From the NCBI RefSeq assembly GCF_030816195.1, contig NZ_JAUSXS010000001.1, positions 3,867,501 through 3,931,500 on the forward strand: a stretch of DNA of 64,000 nucleotides, read 5' to 3'. Position 1 is the first letter of the stretch. Every line of letters begins with the position of its first letter. Origin of the DNA: Pseudomonas sp. W4I3. Lineage in GTDB: Bacteria > Pseudomonadota > Gammaproteobacteria > Pseudomonadales > Pseudomonadaceae. A program made the position numbers and the translations under genes. The notes beneath the pieces were generated by a model that did no database searches, was not told the origin of the DNA, and saw nothing but the letters and a program-made list of their open reading frames with translations. This document shows positions 55,401-63,332 of this stretch, piece by piece.

Positions 55401-56797
55401 ACCTGTTCAAAGCCGGCCGCGAACACCAGCGCCAACAAGGGCAACTGCTCAGCCACTACCACTACGACGACCAAAACCGCCTGCACGCCCACGCCGTCAC
55501 CCAGCAACAAAACCACCTTTACCAACGCCACTACGACTACGACAAAGCCGGCAACCTCACCCGCCTGCACGACACCCGCAAAGGCGAACACGTTTATCAC
55601 TACGACCCGCTCCAGCGCCTGACCCGCGCCAATCATTCGCAAGACGTACAGGAGCGTTTCGGCCACAACCCGGCGGGCAATTTACTCATGCAAAACCGGC
55701 CGGGGCCGGACATCGTTGCGGGCAATCGCCTGATGATTCAGGGCGATCACCATTACGACTATGACGCCTTCGGCAACCTCATCCGTGAGCGGCGTGGCAA
55801 GGGGCACTCACTCGTTACCGAGTATCGCTATGACTGCCAGCATCGGCTGACTGGAATCACCAAGCCCAACGGTCAAACTGCCAGTTATCGCTATGACCCG
55901 TTTGGACGACGTATCAGCAAAACCGTCGACGGAATCACCACGGAGTTCTTCTGGCAAGGCGACAAAGTAGTCGCTGAGCATCACGCGGATCGTCATCGCA
56001 GCTACCTCTACGAACCGGACAGCTTCCGCCCATTGGCACTGCTGGCAGGCTTCGGCCCAGAAGAAACCAAGCCCTACCACTACCAACTCGACCATCTCGG
56101 CACACCGCAGGAACTCACCACCCCTGAGGGCGACATCGTCTGGTCCGCTCACTACCGCGCCTACGGAGAAATCAGCCGTCTCGACGTAGGCAAAATCGAC
56201 AACCCGCTCCGTTTCCAAGGTCAATACTTCGACCCGGAAAGCGGCCTGCATTACAACCGCCATCGCTACTACAATCCTGATATTGGTCGTTACCTGACGC
56301 CTGACCCGGTGAAGCTGGCGGGAGGGATCAATGCATACCAGTACGTGCCTAACCCTACGGGCTGGATTGATCCATTAGGGTTAGCTTGTGTACCCACAGA
56401 TTGCCCCAACCCCCAAAATCGAAGCACCTGGAAATTTAACGCCGATGTCGATCTGGACTGGCGCAAACAAACCGGTAGCAATTACGAACAAATGCATAGA
56501 GGTTTAGATGAGGCCTTTCGTAGAGCCGGCATACCCAAGGATGAATACAGCGTATCCAAATGGGGTAAAGACCAGTATGGAAAATCATTTCCGACCGAGT
56601 GGCGCGTACAAACAGGCCCAAATAGAGGAGCGGAAGTGAATATTGACGACCCCACACTTATCCCAAGCAAAGAAGGTCCGAAATCGCCTCATATTGGTTA
56701 TCAAACTCCAGGCAAAAGAGCAGGCGGTGGCGCAAAAAGAGGTCATATACTGCTAAAGCTGGTCCCCGTTACTCGATCTAAGATTGGTACCCTGTGA
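52436..56797 (+). CDS. Rhs polymorphic toxin with C-terminal nuclease-like tip
   Basis: 1453 residues in the main frame; the true N-terminus probably lies in the frameshifted piece upstream. The order is: helical N-terminal region with hydrophobic segments (~residues 140-200), DUF6531-type entry (GCPVSMVTGEELLTLTDGAL, near 320), a long YD-repeat shell (many xYxYDxxGxL units), then the Rhs core end (HYQLDHLGTPQELTT, GRYLTPDP) and the autoproteolysis motif IDPLGL at about 1312-1316. The remaining 137 residues are a variable toxin tip, AT-richer than the core, with KWGKDQYGKSFP, GAEVNID, PHIGYQTPGKR and RGHI. The tip resembles polymorphic toxin type 47 (a predicted RNase), by recollection. No PAAR domain is seen, and delivery is presumably by type VI secretion encoded elsewhere. 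Confidence 0.9.
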   Translation: MARPWARRLQRTIGPSGILKVPECTRDQQYQITFYPNVSKDHVRALYASYQSVIAGLEADLRQQWNEQFQPQWADFAKAPRFERSAKQGVAFATGVGKAFYNLWDNITELVDLLANLKSNSEQLLKYLSQAELDQLLKLGKDTLAQGLLVLSDEPLLFIYLSAVVAWLRLLPPPEMYELVGEITGEILINLLLIWATRGIGLQLRLGAQVLSQVKSGRARALLELMAKQVAGPRLETHVEAAKPVLLNSAAVPVKAVPVASLKAGEELVANPVSAVRRKTQRTALVRQEAVDDVPASAKNPAGDAAASSDKTVTHGCPVSMVTGEELLTLTDGALDGVLPFEWTRLYRTSAVEVDCGLGFGWSHALAQRLVVSGDSVVWTDHENRSTTLPLPTVARPAITNSLAEAAIYLGSLQDELVLAQGSRFYHFCDCVLTAISDAYDNRLRIFRDRLGRIERVDNGSGRSLLLRYEFDRIVAVDYQVHRAKGHEPFVWVTEQNVVSYAYDDSGRLVSATNAVGEREVYRYDEQHVILERQLAGGASFFWAWERTGKAARCVRHWASFSQMDTRYAWDDDGSVTVHNADGSQEVYVHNQRARLVQRIDPDGARHFKSYDDKGRLTVEQDPLGAVTAYQYDDAGRLVALFPGDDEPTSYEHDNGFVRVMRRGEAVWTYERNDQGDVIRQIDPDGHATDYSYDKQGQLTGVWYPNNSCHRLVWNERGQLVEEQLPNGGTKRYRYDDLGRQVAREDEHGALTQYQWDGVGRLTRLVLPDGAAREFSYNPYGKIIAERDELGYVTRYEYADGLHLISRRINADGSQVKYRYDNARLLLTAIENEVGETYQLDYHPNGLIQQETGFDGQRTAYAYDLNGNLQEKTEHGDDGRQLVTQYQRDHADRLVRKTLPDGSTVDYAYDRQGNLLSVDDGQWFLAYEYDKQNRLTAEHQGWGTLRYGYDACGQLQHLRLPDNNRLTFNHDKGGHLATVELNGSLLTSHLFKAGREHQRQQGQLLSHYHYDDQNRLHAHAVTQQQNHLYQRHYDYDKAGNLTRLHDTRKGEHVYHYDPLQRLTRANHSQDVQERFGHNPAGNLLMQNRPGPDIVAGNRLMIQGDHHYDYDAFGNLIRERRGKGHSLVTEYRYDCQHRLTGITKPNGQTASYRYDPFGRRISKTVDGITTEFFWQGDKVVAEHHADRHRSYLYEPDSFRPLALLAGFGPEETKPYHYQLDHLGTPQELTTPEGDIVWSAHYRAYGEISRLDVGKIDNPLRFQGQYFDPESGLHYNRHRYYNPDIGRYLTPDPVKLAGGINAYQYVPNPTGWIDPLGLACVPTDCPNPQNRSTWKFNADVDLDWRKQTGSNYEQMHRGLDEAFRRAGIPKDEYSVSKWGKDQYGKSFPTEWRVQTGPNRGAEVNIDDPTLIPSKEGPKSPHIGYQTPGKRAGGGAKRGHILLKLVPVTRSKIGTL

Positions 56798-57187
56798 TGA
56801 ACTATCTGGAACAGGAAATAGACGAAGCCTGCATAACCTTGGCTATAAACGCCAAAAAGCTTGGGCAGGACGAACTCACAACGTTGGTAAATGATCTCAC
56901 GAAACATTTTTTCAGATTTCAAAGCAACGTTCTTGACCCAGTCGAAATGAACGAGAAACAGCACGGAACACAATCCCGACTTCTGGGCGGAAATACAGCA
57001 TCGCATTGACAAAAAAAACCTGATTCTTTTAGTACTTGACTCAGGATATAGAGGCTGGGAAATCGATTGCGCGCAAAATATTACATCCATTTTAGGTGAG
57101 ACCTCGGGATACCCATTCTGGATAACGGATAGAAAACTTACGTTCCTAGTACACATGGATGATCATGACTGTGTCATTTGGGTTTAA
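56794..57187 (+). pseudogene. Frameshifted immunity gene candidate of the Rhs toxin
   Basis: ATG 56794 overlaps the Rhs stop (ATGA). The first frame gives about 53 good residues (MMNYLEQEIDEACITLAINA, VNDLTKHFFRFQSNVLDPVE). A second frame, open from 56951 to TAA 57187, continues with protein-like sequence (NPDFWAEIQHRIDKKN, GYRGWEIDCAQNIT, FLVHMDDHDCVIWV). One extra A in the AAA run near 56954-56957 explains the break; removing it restores one protein of about 130 residues. Position and size fit the cognate immunity protein. I do not recognise the family. Confidence 0.7.
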
Positions 57188-57232
57188 ATGGCGTTCACCG
57201 GAACCACTTTTACTGCTTACGCGAATTTAAAA

Positions 57233-57586
57233 ATGAAAAGACGACCACAGCTATCAATACTTAAAGGGTTGCTATTTACCTATTGCATCGAAAACTCTAG
57301 AAATCTAGAAAGAGAGGAGATCATAGCTTCAAAAAACGTCAATGACTCAAAAGAACTAGCAGAGCTTTTCGATGCATTAACCAAACCAGAATTTTATACG
57401 TACACCTTGGAAGAACAGGACTGGTATATCGAAACCATCAGATATTGCCTATCAACCGAAGAAACTTTCGACTCAGTCTTTTATCTTTTTGACACATATT
57501 TTGAGGATAACATTAACAACAATAGAGCATTCATAAAGACCTTACTCGAATGTCTGACTCGTTATCGAACTGAGGCGAAGACCTAG
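57233..57586 (+). CDS. Tandem paralog 1, orphan immunity-like protein
   Basis: About 117 residues from ATG 57233. The frame is also open from ATG 57188, directly after the previous stop, but alignment with the two downstream copies supports 57233. It shares with them the blocks GLLFTYCIEN, ELFDALTKPEF, an FDSVFYLFDTYF region and a C-terminal CLTRY. Codon use is AT-rich compared with the chromosome. There is no signal peptide. The family is not one I recognise; the position behind an Rhs toxin suggests an orphan immunity protein, by inference. Confidence 0.75.
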   Translation: MKRRPQLSILKGLLFTYCIENSRNLEREEIIASKNVNDSKELAELFDALTKPEFYTYTLEEQDWYIETIRYCLSTEETFDSVFYLFDTYFEDNINNNRAFIKTLLECLTRYRTEAKT

Positions 57587-57876
57587 TAGAGCCACCACCA
57601 CACTTTCTAAAGGCCACAATTCCTCGTGAAGAGCGAGCATGCCAGTTCGCCACAAAAAGTTATCAGACAAAGATCTCTAACTTGATCAATAGGTCCGCAC
57701 CAAATGAACCTATTTCCTCCCACGCAGGTTTATTATCGGCACCCAAACAATCCATGCACATGAGAAAAATAATTGCACAAGGGTATAAACGAATGGCTTT
57801 AAATATAGCTAAACGAAGAAGCTAGAGTTTTCTTAAACGAGGACTGAAAACCTAACACATCATTTGCGGATCTCGA

Positions 57877-58251
57877 ATGAAACTCAAGCCAAGCCTCTCG
57901 ATAACACAAGGTCTTCTTTTTACTTACTGCATCGAAAACACTAGGAGCGCAGACAGAGAAGAACTTATCTCATCAATAAACACAAACAGCCAGGAGGAAC
58001 TTACACGACTATTTAACGAGCTAACCAGACCAGAATTCATCAGATACAAGCGAGATGAAAGAGAATGGCACATTAACGCCCTTCAACACTTCCTAAGCAC
58101 GAACGAAAACTTCGAGTCAGTATTTTATCTCTTTGACACTCACTTCAACGATGAAATAACCGATAAACGACAATTCATGAAAACCCTATTAAACTGCCTT
58201 AACAGATACAACCTTGAAGCCGTCGAGCGCGAATCAACCATAGCACCCTAA
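57877..58251 (+). CDS. Tandem paralog 2, orphan immunity-like protein
   Basis: 124 residues. It shares GLLFTYCIENTRS, RLFNELTRPEF, FESVFYLFDTHF and CLNRYNLEAVE with the flanking copies. It starts 644 bp after paralog 1 and 648 bp before paralog 3, so the array repeats on an almost constant period. AT-rich codon use. It is followed by a degenerate REP and a decayed copy of the M20 gene end. Confidence 0.8.
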   Translation: MKLKPSLSITQGLLFTYCIENTRSADREELISSINTNSQEELTRLFNELTRPEFIRYKRDEREWHINALQHFLSTNENFESVFYLFDTHFNDEITDKRQFMKTLLNCLNRYNLEAVERESTIAP

Positions 58252-58349
58252 TCCTAACCGGTGACGAACGAGCCTGTTCCGCTCGCCACAAAACGCCCGT
58301 CAGCCACGAGGTCTTTCACCTACAGCAATAATGGAACGGTCCACTTAAA

Positions 58350-58447
58350 TCAGCGTTTGAAAAGTTTCACAGTCATCCGACTCAAAAAATAAACCCGAGG
58401 CGCCACGATCTACACCTCAGCGTTTTCCTCCGGCGTGTAATATCAAC
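58350..58447 (+). repeat. Decayed duplicate of the 3' end of the M20 peptidase gene
   Basis: This spacer matches the 3' end of the peptidase gene at about 58990-59090 in the same orientation. Shared strings include TCAGCG, CATCCGACTCAA, AATAAACCCG, GGCGCCACG and TCCGGCGTGT. It has no matching upstream gene body. It shows that a unit of paralog plus adjoining peptidase sequence was duplicated. Confidence 0.8.
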
Positions 58448-58524
58448 AAATAAATCTTTGCCCTTTTTCCGAGCAGCATTGGATAAAGACCGCAACCCAA
58501 GACAGCCTATGCGGAACTATAATT

Positions 58525-58908
58525 ATGAATAAAAAAGCACCCAGCATGTCAATAATTCGCGGACTGCTGTTTACTTATGACATCGAGAACACTGACGACC
58601 CAAAAAGAGAAAAATTCATCGCGTCAAAAGATGTAAACAACAAAAAAGAACTCATCGAGCTTTTTAACGAACTGACCAAACCAGAATTCATGGAATACAC
58701 CAAATCCGAGCAAAATTGGTTTATTGATTCAATTGAGCACTTCTTGATGGCTGGTGATAGCTTCGATGGTGTATTCAAAAAAATGGCAACTTATTTCGGC
58801 ACCGAAGTACTCGACCAACAAGAATTCATGAGGGTACTCCTAAGCTGCTTACGACATTACAACCTAGAAGCCGTCACAAACGAACAGCAGCCAAGCAAAC
58901 ACCCATAA
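58525..58908 (+). CDS. Tandem paralog 3, orphan immunity-like protein
   Basis: 127 residues. It shares GLLFTYDIEN, ELFNELTKPEF, FDGVF and CLRHYNLEAV with the upstream copies but is the most divergent in the middle (FKKMATYFGTEVLDQQEF). It is followed by a REP element and then the intact M20 gene, so it is the copy nearest the original junction. GCGGAACT precedes the ATG. Confidence 0.8.
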   Translation: MNKKAPSMSIIRGLLFTYDIENTDDPKREKFIASKDVNNKKELIELFNELTKPEFMEYTKSEQNWFIDSIEHFLMAGDSFDGVFKKMATYFGTEVLDQQEFMRVLLSCLRHYNLEAVTNEQQPSKHP

Positions 58909-58944
58909 ATCCTTAATCAAATAAAAGCTATCAAATGCAATTCC

Positions 58945-58978
58945 CCTGTGGCGAGCGAGCAAGCTCCCTCACCACAGG
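58945..58978. repeat. REP-like palindrome CCTGTGGCGAGCGAG type
   Basis: CCTGTGGCGAGCGAGC and GCTCCCTCACCACAGG form an imperfect hairpin. Degenerate relatives follow the other two paralogs (near 57630 and 58265-58305), in the same relative place. Confidence 0.65.
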
Positions 58979-58990
58979 TACATGACCTTT

Positions 58991-60220
58991 TCAGCGATTG
59001 GACAGCTCCATGATCATCCGACTCAACAAATAAACCCGCGGCGCCACGCTCTCAACCTCGGCGTATTCTTCCGGCGTGTGAATATTCCCGCCCACTATGC
59101 CAAACCCATCCGACGTCGGCGTCCCGACCCCGGCCGATAAGCTCGCATCCGCCGCGCCGCCGCTGCCTTCAATGGTCAGGGTTTTACCCAGTTCGCCGTA
59201 GATCCCCTGGGCAATCGCGACCAGTTTGTCCGACTCCGCCGTTTGCGGCATCGGCGGCAAGCCGCGCTGCAGGCTGGTCGTTACTTCGGTTTCGGGGATC
59301 AGTTTGTCCGCTGAAACCCGCGCCAGGTCTTTCTCGATGCGGTCGAATTCTTCCGGCAACGCGGCGCGTACGTCGGCTTTGGCGGTGGCCTGGTCGGGGA
59401 TGACGTTGGTGCGGTCGCCGGCCTTGAGCACGGTGAAGTTGATGGTGGTTTTCTTCTCGGCATCGCCCAGCTTGCCCAGTTGGAGGATCTGGTGCGCGGC
59501 TTCCATGGCGGCGTTGCGCCCCAACTCCGGGGCAACGCCGGCGTGGGCGGCTTTGCCTTTGACTTCAACCACGGCGGTGGCGCTGCCTTTGCGCCAGACC
59601 ACCAGGCCATCGGCTGGGCGGCCGGGTTCCAGGTTGAGGGTCACGTCGTGGCCCTTGGCGGTGGTGCGGATCAGTTCGGAGGCGGCGTCGGAGCCGGTTT
59701 CTTCGCTGGCGTCGAGCAGGAAGGTGATTTGTGCGTAGTCCTTGAAGCCCTGGTTTTTCAAGACCTTCAACGCGTAGATGCCGGCGACGATGCCACCTTT
59801 GTCGTCCATCACGCCGGGGCCATAGGCGCGGCCGTCCTTGATGTGGAACGGGCGCTCGGCAGCCGAGCCTTCCTTGAACACGGTGTCCATGTGCGCCATC
59901 AGCAGGATCTTGGCCTTGCCGGTGCCCTTCAGGGTGGCGATCACGTGGCTGTTGTTGGCGGCTTTGTCCGGCACCAGCTCGATGCTGAAACCCAACTGTT
60001 TCAATTCATCCACGGCAATATCGCGCACTTGAGTCAGGCCCGGCTCATAGCCGGAGCCGGAATCGATATTCACCAGCCGCTCCAGCAGTTTCAGGGCCTC
60101 GGCCTTGTACTGTTCGGCGTCCGCCTGGATCTGCTTGTGGGGTTCGGCGCTGTAGGCCGGCACGGCGAAGGACAAGGCCAGGGTGGCGGCCAGAAGGGTA
60201 CGGGGGAAGGTGAAGAGCAT
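58991..60220 (-). CDS. M20 metallopeptidase, glutamate carboxypeptidase (CPG2)-like
   Basis: 409 residues from the ATG at 60220. A signal peptide ends at PAYSA, so the enzyme is periplasmic. Metal ligands and catalytic residues are visible: MAHMDTVF, GPGVMDDKGG, DASEETGS and NLEPGRPADG. The C-terminal ligand His is in GNIHTPEEYAE. CPG2-type enzymes remove C-terminal glutamate from folates or peptides. Its 3' end was partly duplicated into the neighbouring array (58350-58447). Confidence 0.88.
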   Translation of the reverse strand: MLFTFPRTLLAATLALSFAVPAYSAEPHKQIQADAEQYKAEALKLLERLVNIDSGSGYEPGLTQVRDIAVDELKQLGFSIELVPDKAANNSHVIATLKGTGKAKILLMAHMDTVFKEGSAAERPFHIKDGRAYGPGVMDDKGGIVAGIYALKVLKNQGFKDYAQITFLLDASEETGSDAASELIRTTAKGHDVTLNLEPGRPADGLVVWRKGSATAVVEVKGKAAHAGVAPELGRNAAMEAAHQILQLGKLGDAEKKTTINFTVLKAGDRTNVIPDQATAKADVRAALPEEFDRIEKDLARVSADKLIPETEVTTSLQRGLPPMPQTAESDKLVAIAQGIYGELGKTLTIEGSGGAADASLSAGVGTPTSDGFGIVGGNIHTPEEYAEVESVAPRVYLLSRMIMELSNR

Positions 60221-60280
60221 GAACCGATCCTTGTTTTTGTTGATAGGGTGCCGCCACACCCTACCCCACTCAACGGACCG

Positions 60281-61340
60281 CTACCAAGCCCCCTGCAGCG
60301 AGCTGACCCGGTTGCGCCCGCTGCTTTTGGCTTCGTACAGGGCCTGGTCGGCATCGTTGAGCCAACTGGTGGAGTCGGCGTGGCTCGGCTGATACGGCGC
60401 CAGGCCGATGCTCAAGCTGACGCGCAAGGTCGGGTCCTGGGCGTAGGCCAAGGCGTTGAACCGATCACGCAGGGCGTCCATCACTTGCGTGGCACGGTCG
60501 AGCGGCATGTCCGGCAGGATCACGCAGAACTCATCACCACCGTAGCGCCCGGCCAGGTCGGTGGCGCGCAGGTTTTGGCGCAACACCTTGCTCAGCTGGC
60601 GCAGCACGATATCGCCGGTGACATGGCCATAGGTGTCGTTGATGATCTTGAAGTGGTCGATATCGATCAGCGCGATGGCGGCGCCGGCCGGGCCACGGCG
60701 ACAGCGCTGGAATTCGATTTCCAGGTGGTCTTTCCAGGCACCGTGATTGAGCAGGCCCGACAGACTGTCGGTGCGGCTCAGGGCCAGCAGTTCGCGCTTG
60801 TGCCGCGCCAGGGTCACGGCCTGGCGGTAGCAGATCCAACCCAGGGCCAGCGGATACAGCATCAGGATCGGCAGGCAGGCATACAACTGGGCCTGGGTGG
60901 TAACAGCGACAAATGCCGGCGCGAACATCAGCAGCGCGGTGGCGATGCCCAGCGCCTGGTGCCACCCACCCCGCCAGCATGAAGCGCGGCCCGCCGATGG
61001 CAACGTTGTTCATGCTCATCATCGACAAGGTCGTGACGCTGGGCAGCGGGTTGAAGTGCATCGCGCCGACCCAGAAGCCACCGCAGAAGGAATCGAACAA
61101 CAGATTGCGGCGCTCACTGCGCAGTGCATGAGCGGCACGCACGGACGCTTGAAACGCCAGATGCGGCCACGCAAACGCATTTATCAGCATCCAAATCCAC
61201 ACCCATACGGATGGATTGAGCGGATACATCGCAAACGCCACGCAAACGAAGCCGAGCGTCAGCCCCAGGAGGCGGGATTTGTACAAGCGCGAAGCGAGCG
61301 GAAGTCCATTTCCTCCGGCAGCTGACATGATGAGGGGCAT
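60281..61340 (-). pseudogene. MASE2-GGDEF diguanylate cyclase, frameshifted
   Basis: The 5' frame encodes a MASE2-type membrane domain (YKSRLLGLTLGFVCVAFAMY to GGPRFMLAG). The 3' frame, one base off, continues from GWHQALGIATALLMF to the GGDEF domain with an allosteric RxxD site (RATD) five residues before the active GGDEF. An extra G/C in the run at 60969-60972 accounts for the break. If the base is an error, the product is an intact ~350-residue AdrA-like cyclase making c-di-GMP. If real, the cyclase is lost, unless the GGDEF part is made from an internal start. Confidence 0.85.
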
Positions 61341-61407
61341 CCTGAGTGGATGCCTGGAGTCTATCAGGGCAACGGCAAATCGCCACTACTGCTTACCGGC
61401 TAATGCT

Positions 61408-62040
61408 TCAGTGCGAAAACCCGCGCGCCAGCATGAGCGCCACACCCAGCAACATCACCGCTGTGATCCGCTGCAACAGTACGCGCCGCTTGGGGTTCTC
61501 CAGCACGTGCTTGATGCGCTGGCCGAAATAGCAATACAGACAACCACTGGCAAATTGCAGCAACAGGAACGTCAAGCCGAGGATGGCGATGTCCGCCGCC
61601 GAGCTGTGCTCCCCGCCTCCAGCAAACTGCGGGAACACGGCGCTGAACATGATGATGGTCTTGGGGTTGGAAAAACCGGTCAGCAAGCCCTTGCCGAACA
61701 GACTGCGCGAGCCCTCCACGGCGCCGGCCTTGTCGATCGACACACCGCTGCTGGTCCACTGCTTGTAGGCCAGGTAAAGGATGTAGGCGACGCCGACGAA
61801 CTGGATGGCTTGGGTGATCGCGAGGTTGCCCTTGATCAGCTCCGAAAAGCCCACGGCAAAGATCAGGATCGAAATCAGGTACGACACACTGGCGCCAATC
61901 TGCGCCGGAATCGAACTGCGCAAACCATCCTTCAAGCCCAGGCTCAACAACAGCAGGGTCATGGGGCCGGGACTGAAGGTCATGGTGGCGCAGAACAACA
62001 GGAAGTAGAGAAACGAAGACAGGGTTAACGCGCTTGTCAT
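61408..62040 (-). CDS. LysE-family exporter
   Basis: 210 residues with about six membrane helices and the LysE/RhtB features FSPGPMTLLLLSLGLKDGLR and LTGFSNPKTIIMF. It exports amino acids or analogues. It lies 53 bp downstream of the TIM-barrel gene on the same strand and may belong to the TIM-barrel/rubredoxin operon. Confidence 0.87.
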   Translation of the reverse strand: MTSALTLSSFLYFLLFCATMTFSPGPMTLLLLSLGLKDGLRSSIPAQIGASVSYLISILIFAVGFSELIKGNLAITQAIQFVGVAYILYLAYKQWTSSGVSIDKAGAVEGSRSLFGKGLLTGFSNPKTIIMFSAVFPQFAGGGEHSSAADIAILGLTFLLLQFASGCLYCYFGQRIKHVLENPKRRVLLQRITAVMLLGVALMLARGFSH

Positions 62041-62093
62041 GGTCCGGGACCTTGAATGGGGCGCACGCCACAGACGTGCGCCCGTGGTTTACA

Positions 62094-62964
62094 TCAGGCG
62101 ACCGCGATTTCGGTCGTCAGGGATTCGCGGTACATCAAGGCCAGGTCCGCCAGGGCGGCCTTGGCGGTCTGGTTGCGGGTTTCGAACGCCACCAGGCCTT
62201 TCCAGTTGGTTTCAACGATGGCCTGCATCACGTCGGCGTAGTCGCAGTTGCCGTCGTGAATGCCAAAGTGCTGGTCTTGCACACCGTTGTTGTTGCTGAA
62301 GGAAATCCCCTTGATCAGGTGGTGATACTTGCGCACCACAGCCGCCGGCATTCCGTTCTCGATATTGGCGTGGCCGGCATCGAGGAAGAAAAACACGTTG
62401 TCGTGGGCTTGCAGACGCTCGAACACGAAGGCGTACTCGGCCTCATGGGTGAAGATGTAACTGGAAAGGCCGGTAGTTGACATAGTTGGACAGGTTTTCC
62501 AGGTAGATATCCGTGCCCTTATGCGCCGCGTAAGTGGCCAGTTCCTGGACTGACTTGAGGTAGTGCTCCAGGGCGACTTTCTTGGCCTTGAGCACCATCT
62601 TTGGCTCGACGATGCAACCGCCGTGAATGATCAACGGCGCGCCCAGGCGACTGGCGATATCAATCTCTTTCTTTACGTAGGCCACCGCCGCCACGCGAAA
62701 CGCCTCGACGTCACTGCCCAGCGGCGCCTTGAAGTTGCCATGGAAGATCGGCTTGACGCCGCTGGCGGCGATCTGCGCCTGCAGGCTTTCGATGCGCGCA
62801 TCGGTCCAGTCGTCGACCATTTCGCCAAACAGGCTGCCGTCGACATACCAGTGGGTGCACTGGCCTTCGATGGCCGTTTGCAAGCCCTGTTCGGCGTCGA
62901 GGTATTTCTGGTGCGCCACACCGGTACAGAACGGCACGGCAGGGTTGATCAGTTTGCTTTCCAT
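62094..62964 (-). pseudogene. Xylose-isomerase-like TIM-barrel enzyme, frameshifted
   Basis: ATG 62964, with AAAGGA upstream, opens a frame of AP-endonuclease-2-like sequence (WYVDGSLFGEMVDDW, PIFHGNFKAPLGSD, PLIIHGGCIVEPKM, DIYLENLSNYVNYRPF). The remainder (YIFTHEAEYAFVFERLQAHD, FFFLDAGHANIENG, GISFSNNNGVQDQH, VAFETRN) is in the next frame. An extra T near 62457-62462 explains the break. Metal ligands of a sugar phosphate isomerase/epimerase barrel (Glu, Asp-x-x-His, His, Glu) are present once the frame is joined, giving about 290 residues. Substrate unknown. It is paired with a rubredoxin gene 27 bp upstream. Confidence 0.8.
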
Positions 62965-62991
62965 GGAGCGATTCCTTTCGTTGATGGAGGA

Positions 62992-63174
62992 TCAGGCGTG
63001 TAACGGGTCAGCGAGTTCGATGGCCATGAAATCGGCCTTGGTCACGCCGCAATCCGGGCATGTCCAGTCTTCAGGCACCTCTTCCCAAGGGGTGCCCGCG
63101 GGTATCCCGTCCTCCGGAATGCCCAATTCTTCTACGTACATAAAACCGCAGGGTGCACACATATAAGTCTTCAT
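62992..63174 (-). CDS. Rubredoxin
   Basis: 60 residues with the two iron-binding pairs CAPCG and CPDCG and the characteristic aromatic/acidic core (GTPWEEVPEDWTCPDC). In place of the usual CxxCGxxY start it has MCAPCGFMY, still CxxC. Rubredoxins shuttle single electrons to oxygenases or detoxifying enzymes. Alkane-hydroxylase genes are absent here. It heads an operon with the TIM-barrel enzyme and diverges from the MocR gene. Confidence 0.9.
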   Translation of the reverse strand: MKTYMCAPCGFMYVEELGIPEDGIPAGTPWEEVPEDWTCPDCGVTKADFMAIELADPLHA

Positions 63175-63332
63175 GAGAATGCAGAATCCATTGCTCGCTT
63201 GTAGGAAATTTCGCCAACTCCTGGCGAGATGGCGCGCAGTCTAGGGGAATGGCATTGCGCCAGGCAGGTAAAGTGATGCCTAATTCGGCCTAACTTCACC
63301 GGTAAAAGCACCGGCAAACATAAGGACGTTTC

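Noticed and set aside
57188..57232. Upstream ATG of paralog 1 as the true start
   Set aside because: The 15 extra residues have no counterpart in the other two copies, and no ribosome-binding site precedes it.
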